Shown piece after piece: positions 62,927 through 64,000 of a DNA stretch of 64,000 nucleotides. The position numbers and the translations under genes were made by a program. The stretch covers positions 1-64,000 of the forward strand of contig NZ_JAFBER010000011.1 of NCBI RefSeq assembly GCF_016908855.1, written 5' to 3'. The DNA is from Scopulibacillus daqui. Its GTDB lineage: Bacteria; Bacillota; Bacilli; Bacillales; Sporolactobacillaceae. The notes under the pieces were generated by a model that ran no database searches, had not been told where the DNA came from, and saw only the letters and a program-made list of their open reading frames with translations. Positions within the stretch are counted from its first letter, which is position 1. Each line of letters begins with the position of its first letter.

Positions 62927-63769
62927 TTAATAGAGACTTCCCGCATTAATCACCGGCTGAGCAGATTTTTCCGAAACAATCGCCACCATTAAGTTATTGA
63001 CCATATTGACTTTACGTTCTTCATCCAATTCAATTGTCTGATCTTCTTCTAGTTCGTTAATAGCCATTTTTGCCATGCTGACAGCACCTTCAACAATTTT
63101 TTGGCGTGCGGAAATAATAGCGGCAGCCTGCTGTCTTTGCAGCATGGCTTGAGCAATTTCAGGCGAGTATGCCAAATGGGTCAAGCGCGCTTCAACGACT
63201 TTGACGCCAGAAACCTTAAGACGATTTTGCAACTCTAATTCAAGTTCTTTAGAGACTTCCTCCGCGTTTCCTCTTAATGTTAATCGGTTATCATCAAATG
63301 TGTCATAAGGATAATGAGATGCTACGTGCCTAAGCGCTGTTTCGCTTTGGATTTCCACAAATTCTTCGTACTCATCAACATCAAAAATAGCTTTGGCCGG
63401 ATCAATCACTTTAAAAACAATAACGGCAGCAATTTCAATAGGATTCCCTTCATCATCATTCACTTTCAGTCTTTCGCTGTTAAAGTTCCTCACTCTAAGA
63501 GAGACTGTACGTTTTTTTGTTAAAGGCACTGTAAAAATTAAGCCGCTTTTTCGTATGGTGCCCATATACTTTCCAAAAAATATCACAACAGCCGCTTGAT
63601 TCGGCTGAATAATAGTGATGCCGCTGGCAATAAGCGCTGCTATAACAAGAGCAATTGCAGCTGCAGCCGGCACCCCTTGAAATAATGAGACAATCGCTAT
63701 GACAACACATACAACGGCACATAAAACACCAATAAAACCATCCACGTGCCAAGCTTTCCTATCTTTCAT
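62927..63769 (-). CDS. SPFH/band-7 domain membrane protein
   Basis: A 280-residue SPFH (stomatin-like) protein: two hydrophobic segments at the N-terminus (about 12-30 and 34-52), then the band-7 domain (IIQPNQAAVVIFFGKYMGTIRKSG split; SLRVRNFNSERLKVND; IEIAAVIVFKVIDPAKAIFDVD) and a helix-rich C-terminus (EIAQAMLQRQQAAAIISARQK). Members form membrane microdomain scaffolds. It is transcribed towards the ribbon-helix-helix gene. Target or partner protease is not apparent here. Confidence 0.88.
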   Translation of the reverse strand: MKDRKAWHVDGFIGVLCAVVCVVIAIVSLFQGVPAAAAIALVIAALIASGITIIQPNQAAVVIFFGKYMGTIRKSGLIFTVPLTKKRTVSLRVRNFNSERLKVNDDEGNPIEIAAVIVFKVIDPAKAIFDVDEYEEFVEIQSETALRHVASHYPYDTFDDNRLTLRGNAEEVSKELELELQNRLKVSGVKVVEARLTHLAYSPEIAQAMLQRQQAAAIISARQKIVEGAVSMAKMAINELEEDQTIELDEERKVNMVNNLMVAIVSEKSAQPVINAGSLY

Positions 63770-63967
63770 TCGTACCCCGCCTTTTTATATTGTTTTGATA
63801 TTTTTATGATATCACTTTTGTATATAAATGTAAATCATTAATTTCAAATAATATGAAAAAAATAGGTTGATTTTACACAAGAACAAAATTGGACTAATAT
63901 AGTTATGGTATATTTATATTTAAAGTGATTTATGGAGGATCATTTTACATAGAGGAGGCATATAAGG

Positions 63968-64000
63968 GTGCAAGCATCTAAGCAAACCCCCCTATTGGAT
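63968..64000 (+). CDS. Start of a gene cut by the right edge
   Basis: A GTG at 63968 with GAGGAGG 10 bases upstream opens a frame VQASKQTPLLD that runs off the window. Eleven residues are too few to name it. A pattern of this kind (xQTPLxD) also starts Orn/Lys/Arg decarboxylases, but that is only a guess. Confidence 0.4.
   Translation, partial: MQASKQTPLLD

Overview
The window is chromosomal DNA from a low-GC, endospore-forming member of the Bacillaceae. Evidence for this is gene content and order that follow the Bacillus subtilis pdh and yku neighbourhoods (def-ykyA-pdhABCD-slp-SR1-speA; ktrC-rnjA-rpoY; ykuU, ykuS, dapL/dapH, ccpC, ykuL/darB), strong GGAGG ribosome sites, frequent TTG/GTG starts, and many sporulation genes (CsgA-like, Spo0E-like, CotP-like, GerP-like and YjcZ-like). 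The order is rearranged relative to B. subtilis, so this is another genus or a distant species. I see no rRNA, tRNA, CRISPR array, prophage or intact insertion sequence.

Layout. 1-8.7 kb: ylaH-typA, ylaF, suhB, ykzI, yktB, a nitronate monooxygenase-like flavoprotein, speA, and on the opposite strand an SR1-like dual-function RNA encoding SR1P. 9-14.5 kb: an Slp-like protein and the pyruvate dehydrogenase operon pdhABCD, with a large stem-loop between pdhB and pdhC. 14.8-20.6 kb: ykyA, a His-rich YjcZ-tailed protein, def, a HAD phosphatase, a 25-residue cationic peptide gene, rpoY-rnjA and ktrC. 20.6-25.7 kb: a CydB-like subunit without CydA, an APC permease, a 2-Cys peroxiredoxin and ktrD. 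25.8-30.2 kb: ykuS and the acetyl-branch diaminopimelate genes (dapL, a class III aminotransferase, dapH) with ccpC. 30.3-35.4 kb: a 14-TM MFS exporter, darB/cbpB, a Spo0E-like gene, a 5'-3' exonuclease, and pit with its DUF47 partner.

35.7-42.2 kb: csgA-like, a MarR-MMPL efflux operon, a degenerate HPr-like gene, and cidR-cidA-cidB. 42.2-44.9 kb: a broken ispA and brnQ with a long leader. 45-48.7 kb: a five-gene ABC operon like yhcEFGHI with a likely self-operator. 49-52 kb: an iron alcohol dehydrogenase, a YjcZ-like micro-ORF, a DinB-like protein and a histidine phosphatase-like protein. 52-53.9 kb: a spore cluster of three short GerPA/GerPF-like proteins, a CotP-like Hsp20 and a GerPC-like protein. 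53.9-64 kb: an alpha/beta hydrolase, a Gln-rich helical protein, a BCCT transporter, an NlpC/P60 endopeptidase, a CcdC-like membrane protein, a copper-related ytkA-sco1 pair, yknW-yknX without yknY/yknZ, gene remnants, and a ribbon-helix-helix/SPFH pair. A further gene begins at the right edge.

Themes. Potassium and c-di-AMP homeostasis (KtrC, KtrD, DarB), central carbon flow (PDH, CcpC, SR1P), lysine/cell-wall precursor synthesis (dap genes), spore coat and germination, and several ongoing gene losses (ispA, a transsulfuration enzyme, a small frameshifted ORF, missing yknYZ and cydA). All assignments come from reading the sequence by eye; no database search was run.
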